Below, piece after piece: positions 11,878 through 22,930 of a stretch of DNA of 64,000 nucleotides. The notes beneath the pieces are model-generated. The model searched no databases. It was not told the DNA's origin and saw only the letters and a program-made list of their open reading frames with translations. Made by a program: the position numbers and the translations under genes. The DNA comes from Nymphaea colorata (lineage: Eukaryota; Streptophyta; Magnoliopsida; Nymphaeales; Nymphaeaceae): positions 6,767,503 through 6,831,502 of the forward strand of contig NC_045143.1 in assembly GCF_008831285.2 (NCBI RefSeq). Reading direction: 5' to 3'. Position 1 is the stretch's first letter, and each line of letters starts with the position of its first letter.

Positions 11878-12934
11878 TGTGGAAGAGATAGGCTTTAATT
11901 TTCAAATCTACCACTATATAGGGAGACAGTGATAATTAATAAAAAAATGCATGTGCGGGTGACTCGCTTTTAATTGGAAATCGCTTCCCTCAAACTTAAC
12001 GCCCTAATTGATAATTGATTCCACAAACTCGTTGGCAGTTGCGAAAATGAATACCGCAAAGTTTTAAGGACCAACAAATTTGTAAGTAGCCTTTTAATGT
12101 GTGTGTGTGTGTGTGGAAGAGATAAACTTTAATATTCAAATCTTGCACCATATGCGGAGACAGTGATAATTAATAAAGAAATGCATGTGGGAATGACTCG
12201 CTGTTAATTGGAAATCGCTTCCCCCAATCTCAACCCCTAATTGATTCCACAAACTCTTCGGCAGTTGTGAAAATGAATCCGGCAAAGTTTTAAGGACCAA
12301 CAAATTTGTAAGTAGCCTTTTAATGCAGTTAAAAGTAATTTGGGTTAGCTAGGTATTTAGTTACTGTACACTCTCATAACATTATCATTGACATGCAAAG
12401 AGGAGAAGAACGTAAGGCCATCTTATTTGTAAGAGGCTTTCTCTACTAAAGACACGATGATACATAACAATCTTTTGGGTATGCCAACATTTTTCTTTGA
12501 CTAACTTTCTAACACTGAGAAGAAACATAATATAAATAATTTAGATATAATGAAGAAAGGCAACTATCTGATACAGTTAATCAAATATGCATCGATATCA
12601 TTGGCTCTAATTATAGAAGCCAGTCACTAATGAACATGAAAACAATTTATTGAAGTAGTCAGATCTTATCCAACCAACTTAAGTTGGCCGTAGCTCTGAT
12701 CTCATCAATGGAAGGTTAATTTTTCATTAACAGTTGCATAAACTTGATTGTAACACTAACTTCGCGTCTGAGCTGGAGAGCATTTCTCGTGAGGGATGGG
12801 AAGAAAATCAACTAAATGCACCCTACATTTCAGCTCTAGGACTGGATCTCACCAAATTGGCCATCAACCACAGACGTGAAGAGAGCCGCAACGATCAAGA
12901 ACGAGAAGAGGTTCTGCTTGCCATGGAAAACCAT
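5901..12934 (-). CDS. Kinase A: proline-rich receptor-like kinase, 8 exons
   Basis: Predicted plasma-membrane receptor-like serine/threonine kinase of 677 aa. Exons, in coding order, are 12934-12853, 9897-9286, 8981-8838, 7761-7355, 7124-6998, 6766-6707, 6620-6425 and 6306-5901; all junctions are GT-AG and phases agree. Signal peptide is residues 1-26. Residues 29-232 are proline-rich, with two [16 protein letters not shown] cassettes and a run of PPDVSSPP repeats. The membrane helix is about residues 245-266, followed by WKYKKKP. The kinase begins at FTYNEI, with [10 protein letters not shown], Lys400 in VAVK, Glu415, HRDIKPAN (Asp494), DFG (Asp512), [10 protein letters not shown], and GRPDM near the end. 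Kinase motifs fit the LRR-I/malectin-like RLK type. The donor at 9286 (GCCG then GTGCAG) is the weakest call. C has a better version, GCAG then GTGCAG. An alternative start in the same frame lies at 13,015. Confidence 0.8.
9410..9600 (-). repeat. Coding minisatellite for PPDVSSPP units in kinase A
   Basis: Imperfect repeats of a GGTGGCGACGATACATCT-like unit, read on the plus strand, encode [24 protein letters not shown] and similar on the minus strand. They keep the reading frame through the proline-rich exon. B, C and D lack this run, so it expanded in A alone. Ser-Pro2-5 blocks are typical of extensin-like, hydroxyproline-glycosylated wall proteins. Confidence 0.85.
9640..9900 (-). repeat. 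Duplicated ectodomain cassette with its own splice acceptor (A)
   Basis: Two copies of a unit begin with TTATTGGCAG/GTTCA, an intron-like acceptor, and run into coding for [13 protein letters not shown] and QPQNRREL. Acceptor AGs precede 9,897 and 9,732. They are 165 bases apart, so they are in frame. Splicing to either acceptor gives proteins differing by 55 residues. Confidence 0.75.
10784..11115. repeat. 181-bp tandem duplication in kinase A intron 1
   Basis: The stretch TTAGCTTGAGCTGAAACTCT through AGTTTCTTTGGTTT occurs twice; the phrase TAGCTTGAGC is at 10,801 and 10,982. The matching part of C (44,190-44,290) holds one unit, so the duplication arose in A or one unit was lost from C. 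Confidence 0.85.
11775..11880. repeat. Compound microsatellite (AAAT)n-(AT)n-(TG)n-(GA)n
   Basis: Short AAAT repeats pass into about 25 AT dinucleotides, then GTGTGTGTG and GAGAGAGA. A similar AT-TG junction is at 45,081-45,122 in C, showing that the tract predates the A/C duplication. Confidence 0.95.
11880..12330. repeat. ~230-bp tandem duplication in kinase A intron 1
   Basis: GGAAGAGATA...GGACCAACAAATTTGTAAGTAGCCTTTTAATG is present twice (starts 11,881 and 12,115), each preceded by a TG run. C has one copy (45,123-45,330). The TG run at both joints suggests misalignment at the microsatellite. Confidence 0.85.
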
Positions 12935-13048
12935 TGCGCTCCTTCTTCCTTGATAGGTCATTAGAATCTTCTTGAGGTCGCAAGCATAGAGATGAGGAGA
13001 GGAAAGAGAAGCCATGATCCGTTAGATGAGAAAAATGGCGCCGGTCGG

Positions 13049-13054
13049 TTTATA
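13049..13054 (-). promoter_or_regulatory. TATA box of kinase A
   Basis: TATAAA on the minus strand, within CATATAAACC. It is about 34 bases upstream of the distal in-frame ATG at 13,015 and 115 bases upstream of the proximal ATG at 12,934. A start site about 30 bases downstream of the box would leave almost no leader before the distal ATG, which favours the proximal one. C has the same TATAAA (46,784-46,789); B has TATGAA and D has TATTAA at the aligned place. Confidence 0.55.
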
Positions 13055-13059
13055 TGCTT

Positions 13060-14050
13060 CACACTGAACTGAAGTGTAAGTGAGCAGTGGGGCTTCGTCC
13101 AGCGGGGGCTCGGGCTTCGCCCAGCGAGGACTTTGAAAAGTATTCGGGGCCCGATCTACAAGGCCTACATCTACATTATTACAGAATGGAAGGGCACAGA
13201 CGTTGCATATGCCCCATGCATTAACTTCAGCAATGACTATTCGGGCCCCATCTACAAGGCCTACATTTGCATAAATACCGAATGAAAGGGCACATGAGAT
13301 GTTGCATAGGCCCCACTCATTAACTTCGAATTGTCCCCTTCCATTTGACTTGGTCGCTTGAGCTTAATGGTCTACCTACTCGCAAAAACTTGACTTGTTT
13401 TTCTACTAGAAGCCCAAGCTTCCAGGTCCGTGGCTCCAAACTCTTGGCCGGTTGGTTATATTCTCGAACCAAATCCGAAGCTGGTTATTTACGCTGTTTT
13501 CTTTTTTTTTTTTTATGTAATTTCATGATTAACACAAAAAGGGGTTTCTTGTAGGAATTAATAGGAAAACAGCAAAAAAAATATTCGATAAAGATAATAC
13601 TTGTCAATATATATATATATATCGTTGTGACCGAATAGACCCTTTTAAACAGTAAAAAAAAACGTGTTTGTTTCTCTTGTAGCGTTATATCATTATTTCA
13701 TAAGAACATCAATCAGAACAAAAAATGTTTATGCCTTTGTCCTTCTTATACTATTATCTCATTATCTCATAATATATTTCTAATATATCTCTTTAAACAG
13801 TAACAAAATGTTTTCTTTTTTATCCCTCTTATAGTGTTATCTCAATATCTCATAAATATTTTATTGTCTTCTAAACATTATTGCATAAAAAATTTACCAT
13901 CTCATCAGCCATTTGTCTCGAACATTAACTCGATAGCCCATTCAAGGACAGGGTTGGTCGAAGATGAATCGACTGGTGCAATCAATAGACACTAATACCC
14001 CTCATTTGATGGCGGGAACGATCATGTAGCTTGTACTTAAATATATTTTT
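13060..14050. other. Spacer upstream of kinase A, no gene seen
   Basis: Promoter-proximal and spacer sequence matching 46,790-47,770 in C. It includes a repeated phrase (CGGGCCCCATCTACAAGGCCTACAT at 13,145 and 13,243, given here in part) and T/A-rich sequence with short ATCTCATAAT-type repeats at 13,690-13,880. Short ORFs have no recognisable homology. Confidence 0.6.
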
Positions 14051-14079
14051 CTTCAAAAATACCGTTCGGTACATCAAAA

Positions 14080-14960
14080 TGGCTTTATTGAAAGGACGAG
14101 GTGGACGGTGAGAGAAAAGGAAAAGGAAATTTATTGGTCGAGGCTTCTTCATAACACTTCAAACATTCACAGCAAAGTGAGTTATTGCGTGCAGCAGCGG
14201 TTACTGTCTTTCTGAGAGCAGTTCTACTAGTGGGAGTTCTCTTTTGTAGGTTGTGCTTATCGTCTATTTTTTGCTTATTGCAGATCAACAATGTCTACTT
14301 CAATTGATAATGACTCTTGTTTGATGTCAAATGGGGTGAAGTCCAACTATACATTGGACCAAACTTGAAGAAATTAAAAATGATAGAATAATAGGTGAAT
14401 CCGATGTTTTCACATAACAGAAAGAGGATGATGTTGTTGTTGCAGCAGAACATATGTCACACAAGATGGAGCAGGTAGTCGAGGAGGAGAAGGAATGCGT
14501 AAAGAAAAAGAAGAGGTCCACATGGTGGAAACAAATGGAGATGTCATAGAGACGAAGGCAGAGGCTGTGAAGTCGGACAATGCAGGGGATGATGAACTTG
14601 AAGAGGAGGAGGTGGCTGAAATGAGGGTACATGCCAGGGAGACGAGGAGAAAAGGGGTTTGAGGAGGAAGAAGTTGTGAAAACAAAGGAAGATACCGTAG
14701 AGATGAAGAGATAGGCCATGACGTCAAACAACACCGGGAAGAGGAACTTGAGGAGGAGGAGGTGGCAGAAAGGAGTGTACAGGCCGGGGAGACCTACAAT
14801 GTAGGGGAAAAGGGGCTTGAGCAGGAGGAGATGGCAGAAATGAGGGGACAGACAGCCTAGATGGAGAAAGGAGGGGAGATTGGATTTCAGCTGGAGTTGT
14901 TGGCCCAAGGGGACGACTCTCGGAGGCATAGGATGCAGGGGCAGAGGGATTAGTGTTGGA
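14080..14960 (+). pseudogene. Glu-rich ORF relic, copy 1
   Basis: This matches 47,810-48,570. A possible start, ATGTCTACTTCA, lies at 14,291 and is preceded by TTATTGCAG, which looks like a leader-intron acceptor; the frame closes after about 25 codons. Further on, GAGGAGGAGGTGGC-AAATGAG-type imperfect repeats would encode Glu-rich peptides in shifting frames. No protein family was recognised. The copy looks decayed compared with the one at 47.8 kb. Confidence 0.4.
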
Positions 14961-15442
14961 TGTGCATACTGTACATGCACTAAAAATTAGAGGTTTTAGG
15001 CGGAGGAAACCTGATTTGGATATAGGGACAGCGAAATCATTGTGAACTCGCTGTCCTTTCCTTATGTTGTCATTCCCACCATTTCTGCTTGAAGGCCAAG
15101 CTTTTTTCAGCACCAGCTAACTATCTCCTTCCTTCCTTCAATGGGAACTTCACTCTCTTATTTTTCTTCTTCCATACGGTGTGAAGGTTAAGTACGTATA
15201 TGCTAAGATCATGCAATACAAAAGATATTCAAGTAAATATGCATATAGACCTTTTTTGGACAAAAGTCATTTGTAAACTTTACATATAAGTATATGGACT
15301 ACCCTATAAGAGCATTCAATTAGATATAAACATATACATTTTCATTCACTAAGGTCAATATTGAAACTTCACTCGGTCTCAACCAAATTTGCACACCAGC
15401 CACATAACGCAAGCAGGAATCTTTGAGGCACTCACATACATG

Positions 15443-15634
15443 CAGGGGCGGATGTTGGGGGGCTCACCTGGGCCATGGCTTGGGTGAGTGTAGAAAAAAA
15501 AATTATATTGAAGAAATCAAATTTTTTTAATTTGGCCCGACCCATTGCTCTTTTTTCTCCGACCTGTCGCTCCTCTTGGCCCGATCCGCGGATCGTTTGG
15601 CCCGACCTTGAAAAAAATTCTGGCATCGCCCCTG
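15443..15634. mobile_element. 192-bp hAT-like MITE (CAGGGGCG termini)
   Basis: Ends are CAGGGGCGGATG on the left and CATCGCCCCTG on the right, an imperfect terminal inverted repeat. Flanks are CATACATG (15,435-15,442) and GATACATG (15,635-15,642), an 8-base target duplication with one mismatch. Copy C carries the uninterrupted site (CACATACATGTGTCC near 49,121-49,135). Terminal sequence and target length are as in plant hAT elements. It has no coding capacity. Related ends lie at 18,443 and 3,479. Confidence 0.8.
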
Positions 15635-15675
15635 GATACATGTGTCCATGCTGGGTGGAGTCGCCCATTATTTTG

Positions 15676-16815
15676 GTGATCTTTAAAAAAAAAATGTTGT
15701 TTGGATTTTTAAAGCTTTTGGCTACCATTTTTTTTCTTTATGGGGGGCTCTTTTTTTTATCGATAAGAAATATTCCTAGTTATTACACAATTTATTGTGC
15801 ACTGGCCGGTCCATATTTGGGCCCGATCGTTGTTCAATGAGGTGGATTGCTGGATGTGCCTTTCGACCCAGCTTGGCCCATCACATGGGTAGGACACCAG
15901 CTATTCCATATCACCCACTAGTTGGTTAAGGTGCACCAATCTTTATATGTCTTCAACAACTTGTTGTAGTCAGTGTTTGGACGTGCCATTCATGTAAGTA
16001 GTGAGAACTGAAGGCGAAAATGACTCAGTTAGAATATATACACCCTCCAAGCAATGACCGAGCAGCCAAGCCTTGTAGGCGGGGTCACTAATACGAAAAT
16101 AAAAAAAAGCTTAAACTAAATAGAAGAAATTACAAATTAACGCTCAAATAACGGTGGAATGAAAAACAGTCACAGCAAATGTTCTCAAGATCAACATCAA
16201 AACCGTGTTCTTCTCTTTTTTTTTGTCCAATTCTCAAAGGAACCGATCCTTATTAAAAACATTTAAAAAAATCATAAAAATGTCACTGAAAAATTAAAAA
16301 ATTAAAAAGAATGACAGGCTGCAACCGCAAGTTCAACCATCACCTTACAAGATTCAAGGGATTTTACATGATCTTAAAGGATGAAAAAGAGAGCATAATC
16401 CTTCAACTTCTTCCAAGCCGGGAGGGGGGAATGGCGCCGGACACAGAGAATGCTGATGCAAACGAGCAGGACCAGTTAGTTTGTGGCGGGTAATTCCAGT
16501 TCAACCAAGCAATATGCCCTGTGAGGGGGGGTTTATTTTTATTTTTAGTTTTTTACATTGTTTTTATGTAAGAGAACGAATTTGTCATTTAATGATTATT
16601 TTAGTACTTTCTAATAAGAAAAGTTTTTTTCAGAATTATGAAGAAAACTAGCATCAGTTCTTTGATGTGATTGAAAACATGGGTGGTGGTCTGTTATTTG
16701 CTCATTATTTTGGCAGTCTTTTGTAATTTTTTAAACCAAATATGATTTAAAATAAGTTTTATATATTTTAAAAATAAGGTCTTAAGGTTTATTAATTTTG
16801 TTTTGAAACGTGAGA

Positions 16816-16873
<58 letters not shown>

Positions 16874-17769
16874 GTATGCGTGCGTGAATGGTTAGTCTAG
16901 CTATGTCACTCAATTCACTAGGGCAGTTTGATTCATTGTGATATATAGTTGGGAGAAAGATGAAAATAAAAGAGTGTGAACTAATATAAGATAAATATGC
17001 CTCATCAGCTTTTCTCCTTGTATATCTATCAATCACTAATTTGGAAAAAGTTGAGGGCTGAAATAATTTTTTTATCTACCTAACATTTAAGTGTCTAGCA
17101 CCTATTGTTATATAAACAAATATGTTGTGCCAAGAGTTCAAAATGCCTTTTAGAAGGAAAAATCAAATGAATTTCGTTGATGAAAATAGTGGCCTTGATG
17201 AGAAGGGGTTCCCTCTTCGATATAGTGGCAACGAATTCCAACCCGTAATCCAAGCACTAAAACATATAAATGCAGCGGTTTGCAGTTTGGGAATACTAGC
17301 ATTATGTTATTATCTCATATATTTAACCTAAACATTAGTTAGATTATTTGATGAATCTGCCCTACTTTTTTAGTAGATGAGTAAAACAGTAACATACGTT
17401 TTTCGGAAAAGCCCCTAAGATTATCCCGATATCTACCATCAACCACAGTGAGTGAAGAGAGCAGCAGGCATCAATTAAGGGAAGAGGTTGATCCGCTTCA
17501 TATGATTCACCATCGCCAAGTTGCCATTGTAATAATAAGGAGCTTCATGAGGTTGCGATCGTTGTGTGATCGATGCTGGCTGTGGAAACAAGCTGGCTTT
17601 GTGTGATCGATGCTGACTTGCGAAATTAATCTCCCTGTCTACAGGGCCAGCGTAATTGAAAGGACAGTGCAGCTGCCGGACCGAATGTCAGTGGTAATGT
17701 GATAAGAATAGCAGCTACCGCCGACCTGTCCTCTTTCACTTGACTTCGCTGCTTGATCGATACGTGATC
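15676..17769. other. 2.1-kb spacer segment missing from duplicon C
   Basis: The C copy passes directly from TTTGGTGATC to CAGCTG at 49,158-49,172. Here the same two halves are about 2.09 kb apart, each bearing GTGATC (15,676-15,681 and 17,764-17,769). The piece at 16,300-17,340 resembles 34,560-35,060 near B, so it is old sequence lost from C, not an insertion. Within it are an (AT)n at 16,824-16,870 and no recognisable gene. Confidence 0.75.
16824..16870. repeat. (TA)n microsatellite
   Basis: About 23 TA dinucleotides preceded by GTGTGTG. The aligned place near B (34,850-34,874) has a shorter TG-TA tract. Confidence 0.93.
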
Positions 17770-20560
17770 CAGCTGATCATCAGCTGCTTGTAAAAGCTTG
17801 AGTTCTTCTTCACTTACAAGCCCAGCTAGCTTCCCCGTCCGGCGCTAGAACAAAAACCTCGTCTAGATCGCCTGGTCAGCCCAGAGCTTGTCACTAAGAA
17901 TGTACAATGAGCGAGTTCGGCCAGCTTGAGCTTTGCTTGAGTCACATATTGCTTGACTCGAGTTACATGTTGACGAGCTTGACTTATTTAAGCTCGTGTC
18001 ACTTGGTTCTCTTTTTTTTCATTAAATGAAAATAAAAACAACAAAAAAAGGTATTAGAATCTGGCAAAGATTACCAACATATCCAGGATGATTAACAAAC
18101 AACAAAAACATGAGCAAATGGAGCTCGTGTAACTCGAATTCGACTGCTTTATAACTCGAGTATTAACTTAAACTCATATCAGGCTCGATAAGCTACCATG
18201 AGTGAATTTGAATCGAGATCGAGATGACTCAAAATTGGTTGTACGTTCCTACTTATAAAATATCACTGACTGATCAGGGCAGCTAGCACCACTGCCAGAC
18301 TCGTTTCAGCTCTTTGTCACCATCGCCAAGTTGCCATCGGATTTAGGTTGAGTTTGGCCCTACCTGGATTCAACCTACAACACCCATCCCCTTTAGTTGC
18401 ACTTTAGCCCACCCTTGCAAAAAATTCTGGCTTCGCCCCTGGTCACCATGAATGATTTTGCTTTTGGATTGACAAGTTAACCAGATCAGAATGTCGGTAA
18501 GACAATGTTAATATTCGACATGCAATATTAAGTCAAACTGCTTTTAAACGGTTGAAACAAATTCATGTCAAATCAAGCAATACAAAGAAATGCAGACCAA
18601 ACACCATTGGTTTGATAATGAAGCAATAGAAGAAATGTAGGCCAAGCATTTGCCTTAATTTGTCAGCCGGAGAAGTCATGAAGGCACTTTCCACGTTATG
18701 ACATTAACATGTTCCATCTTAACTATTAAAGTATTCATGCCCCTACATAACTACAATAGTTGGCCGATGCCATTAATGAATTGATGTGGAATATTAAAGC
18801 AGATGCATCTTATCCCCACTTCCACTCGAAGAACCAGTCAAGCTTAACCTTTACAAGGATTGGATTCGCTGTCAAGCGATACAAGAAATGTAGGCCAAGC
18901 ATTTGCCTTAAGTTGTCGGCAGGAGAAGCCATGAAGGCACTTTCCATGTCTGCCATGTTCACACGTTTTAACAGAGCGGCATTTCGGTAATTTTGTAAGA
19001 TGAAAAATCTCCAAGTTCCATTTTGCCCTAATAATATGGAAATAGTCTATTACCAGGGTTATTTTCAGGCCCATAACACATGGTCCCTTGTTAAGGGTAA
19101 TAACATATGACCCGACCCGCTTCAAGAAGTGTAGCATTCGAAGCTCTATACTAAGCACCAAGGCAGCCTTAAACTCAAAGGCAAGAGAAAAGGGAGACAT
19201 CAAATTAAATGTACACCTAAGCACCGACGCAGCCTTAGACTCGGACTCGGAGGTAAAATTAAATTATTTGAACGGATCAATTTGGTTCACCACCTGTTTG
19301 ACCATTGTGCATTACAAACATTATTACCCAATCTGCACATTGATTTGTTCCCATATATGTACGCATGCGTACATGCATGCGAGTGTGTGTGTGTGCATGC
19401 ACACGCATTTGTGAGAGAGAGAGACGTGTTTGCTTGTAAAATTTGACCTTTCCACGTACCTATTTTTCAACATTTGACTTGTCTTCATTTAATTTGTGCA
19501 GGTTTTTCAAAAAACTGGGCCACAACCTGTCGATATGAGACTTGAGTATTCACTAGGTAATCAAGCTAAGGGCTATGATTTACCATTCTATTGTCCAAGT
19601 ATCTAAATGTCATCATAATCATAATGTAAGAACAAAACAAGCATGTTCTAAATTTTGGAAGTAATGTTTAGTGGAAATCTAATTTGTCCTTCAAAACTTT
19701 GGACTCATAATAAATGACATTATAGTATTCTCATTGTCATTATAGGTCATGAAATGATTTTTTCTAATCTACATGATGCATGCATCTGAAATATTTAATG
19801 ATTAGGATGGAGCTATGTTTAAAGTTGAGAATAGGATCCAGATTTTAAAGCTTGTACTTGAGGATTTTAATTGTTGATTGGCCAGGGTTTGGTCTATTTT
19901 TAATTTATGGTTTTTTTAACTTATTCATGACTTTAGGTTTAGACCTTCAGTTTAGAACTTGAGCCATGGTTGTATGGGGGGTAGTTTTAGGCGTTCAAAG
20001 TGTCATTATTTCTAATTGATGATTAAAATTCGAATTTCAATCTAATTAAGGGTCTAACCCAGAGCTTTTATTTTTTAAAAAAAAGTATGTTTTAATGACA
20101 TATGGATTATGAATTTTTTATCATCTTTTCTGAACCTTATGAAACAATGCTTTAAGGGTTGCAGCACATCAATTTAATTTTCTTGAGTTTAGGGTTTTGA
20201 TTTTCATTTTAAGAGTTGGGTCACTGTACTATAAGGGTAGTTTAAGGCTTCCAAAGTATCATTTTAGTTGATGATTTAAATTTCAATCTAACCAAGGGTT
20301 TAACTTAACTCTTTAGTTTCAAATATGTTTTAGCCACGTATGAATTTTTTATCATCCCTTTTTAATATTATGAAACTATATTTTAAGGTTTGCAAGACGT
20401 TAATCGGTAATCACCTCAAATTTTTCAAAAATTTACATTTATTTTTTTGAATATATTATGATGAATTTGCAATAAATTTCAACGATTTTTTACCTCAAAC
20501 ACTTCCATTTCACTTGATTTTGATTGTTTCCTCTAATTTGATCATCAACTTTATTTGAGA
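17770..20560. other. Spacer with dispersed modules, no gene seen
   Basis: Contains TCGAGC/AAGCTCG-rich repeat (17,870-18,240), a truncated hAT-like end near 18,443 and two copies of the dispersed KRYKKC module (18,570-18,720 and 18,850-18,985). There is also a TACGCATGCGTA palindrome followed by GCATGC and a TG run at 19,357-19,410. From 19,440 it aligns with 51,030-52,140 without recognisable coding sequence. Confidence 0.6.
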
Positions 20561-20579
20561 CTCATTTGGAATTAATCTT

Positions 20580-21350
20580 GGACATAGAACCCAAGCCAAA
20601 CCCTAAGCTAAACCTATTTTATAACTCATATTCAAATTCAGATCTTTATCTAAATCCTAGCTTTAAATCTAAAAATGATTGTTAGATCCAAATCTGGATC
20701 CAAATGCCAGCTTTAGATCCCAAACTGATGCCTAGATCCAAATTCCTATATTTAGATTTAAAACAGATCCCTAGATCAGGATCTAGACTCAAATTACAAC
20801 TCTGGATTTAAAATTGAGCCGAAGATTTATCATCCAAAGCCAAAACTCATTTCAGATCCAAAACCGGTCCAACTCCAAATTTGAGTCCAAATTTCTAATT
20901 TATCACCCAAAATGGAGCCTTGAATCCAAACCGAGGTCCAAAATAGAATTCCAGATCCGGGATTAGATCAAAATCGCAGTTTTGGACCCATTTGATCCAA
21001 ATTTGATGCTTGGAACCAACTTAGATATGATCCAGATCTAAGATCCAAAATCTTGTCCTGTATCCTTATTCAGTTCCAAAATTTTAATCCAGATCCAAAT
21101 TAAGATCCAATTCTATGTTTATATCTCAATCCAGATACAAATCTAAGATACAGATCCAAATATGAACTTCACATTTAAGTTTAATATCCAAATCTACGAT
21201 ACAGATCCAAATCTGAACTTCACATCTAAGTTTAATATCCAAATCCAAATATATTATTCCAGATTCATTCAAAGCTTTCATCTAGATCCAACTCAAGATT
21301 TGATCCCTAGATCCATTTTCAGATCCAAATCCATATTTGAGATCCACATT
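20580..21350 (+). repeat. GATCCAAAT-type low-complexity array, copy 1
   Basis: About 770 bases are built from loosely repeated units such as AGATCCAAATC, CTGGATCC, TAGATCC and AGATCCAAAA at roughly 10-25 base spacing. The array aligns with 52,150-52,930. There is no conserved frame, no terminal repeats and no fixed period, so it is a degenerate short-motif array and not a true satellite. Confidence 0.75.
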
Positions 21351-21649
21351 TATTGCATGCACTCATTTTCAGCTTAGAAATTTTAAATTGGAACTATATT
21401 AACTTTTGAATCGGGTTTCTGATCCAAATTCTAGTTCCCGACCTTTCACAAGCTCAAGAATCAATGCATTATGGTCATTTTCTGAAGTACCTTTAGTTTC
21501 CTATTCAAAATTTTCCAAAATACCCTGAATTAGTTCAAAATATCTTTGAATTTTCAAATGCCGTTAATTTTCTCAAATTTTCATTCATTTTCGAGGAAGA
21601 CCCTCGCTTTTGTCAAAGATACCCAAAATAAGCTTTTCTCTCCCCCATC

Positions 21650-21880
21650 TCACTGCTGACTGGCAGGCTAGTCGTACTTGGTGCGGCCAGCCCATGCACT
21701 GGCCAGCCAGGTTGGCACGGCCAGGCTAGGCTGTGCCTGGCGGAACCAACAGTGGCAGCGGCGGCCAAACCTGGCCAGTTATGGCCCTAGTGAGCCGGCA
21801 GCCATGGCTGTTATGGACAAACTGCTTTTGGTTAGGCCCGGTTAGTTCTACCTTGCCAGGTCTGGCCTGTTCAAGCTAGG
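21650..21880. repeat. GC-rich GGCCAG/CTGGCC patch, copy 1
   Basis: An island of about 230 bases with many GGCCAG, CCAGGCTAGGC and GCCTGGC motifs inside AT-rich spacer. The matching patch at 53,240-53,630 is longer, having gained more units. The function is unknown. Confidence 0.6.
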
Positions 21881-21889
21881 CATGTGGCT

Positions 21890-22930
21890 GACTTACAGTT
21901 TGCCAGGCGGCCTCCAATCACCCTTATTTCCCTCCTCTAAGACAACATCCCTCACGCCCTTGAGCTCTCTTTCCTCTCATCTCTTCCTTCAGTCTCTTGC
22001 TCTCTTCCTTTCATTCCCTCAAACCCTTCATCTTTTTATTTTGTTTCTCTTCGTATTCAATATCAAGCTTCCATTTCCAATCAGAGGAAACCTTGGAGGA
22101 GCTCGTGAAGAGTTTATCTCCATTGAAGCTGCCACCAAAGAGCCTCGTCTTGCCCATAAGAGCCAAAAAACATCTCCCCCAAACGGCGGATCGGGTGATG
22201 CCTTTGGCCCGCTGTGCGTAAGTACAAACACTGCCCCGTTGGTGCCCACCATATGGAATTTGCAAACAAAACCAAAATAAGAGAAAATATCAAATTGCAC
22301 ACCTTTGTTAAGCACATTGTAGAGAAAAGGGATATTGCAACAAATGACAGAGAAACAGCAAAAAAATCTGTAGCAAAAGCAAGACAAATTGGAATCAAGA
22401 TAATTGTCATGACAAGAACCGGATATCTGGAAAAATATAATAATGTAATACCATTCAAAATCAATCAGATGAAACACTGAATTTCCATTCTTGAATAACA
22501 TAATAACGCAATACCATCAACTTATCAGGCAGACCAGACCACTCACACGTGTTTTGCTTTATCATTTGGTAGAATCATATTTCCATACAAAGTTTCGATG
22601 TAAAAGCCTCACTAACATTTTGATGACGTCTTTGTACTTTCCTTTCTACATTTTTCCATTCTAAAATGCTTTTTTTATTTATTCTTAAACATAAAAGTGC
22701 AAATAGACACGAGAAACTTAGAAATAGCAAAAAATGCATATACTTTACTAAAAATGTGGTGCACAAAGCAAGACGATAGTCATGCAAACGGTTTGTGTGT
22801 GTCTGCGCATGGAAGCTCTCATGTAGATAGCCTGCATAAATAAAAAAAAATTCACCCGATTTTTAGATTTCCAAACAACCACGTTGAGACTTAGGACCAT
22901 TCCACTTGGCAGGATGCCCTGGACCATCAT
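21890..22930. other. Spacer with no supported gene
   Basis: A plus-strand frame at 21,882-22,280 has a partner at 53,808-54,266 that shares KLPFPIRG-LGG and EAATK. The two frames diverge within about 60 residues through indels, so I do not call a gene. From 22,250 to 22,930 the sequence aligns with 54,165-54,890 and shows no gene. Confidence 0.5.

Larger units (their letters stand above)
9898..12852 (-). other. Long first intron of kinase A
   Basis: Starts at GTGAGATCC and ends at TTATTGGCAG. It holds no open frame with recognisable homology. Contents are a 181-base tandem duplication (about 10,784-11,115), an AT/TG/GA compound microsatellite at 11,775-11,880, and a 226-234-base tandem duplication at 11,880-12,330. 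It also carries GAGCTCGA/AAGCTCAA-rich spacer repeat. The corresponding intron of C is similar but single-copy at both duplications. Confidence 0.7.

Noticed and set aside
14327..15113. Long minus-strand Ser/Leu/Pro-rich frames
   Set aside because: They are antisense to the purine-rich, Glu-coding repeat. The matching frames at 48,038-48,566 do not keep the same protein, and no domain is recognisable.
20580..21350. Possible CRISPR-like or satellite array
   Set aside because: Units vary in length and sequence, with no constant repeat-spacer structure and no fixed period. The context is also a plant genome.
21882..22280. Plus-strand ORF paired with 53,808-54,266
   Set aside because: Similarity is confined to about 60 residues and is broken by indels that are not multiples of three, as expected for noncoding paralogous spacer.
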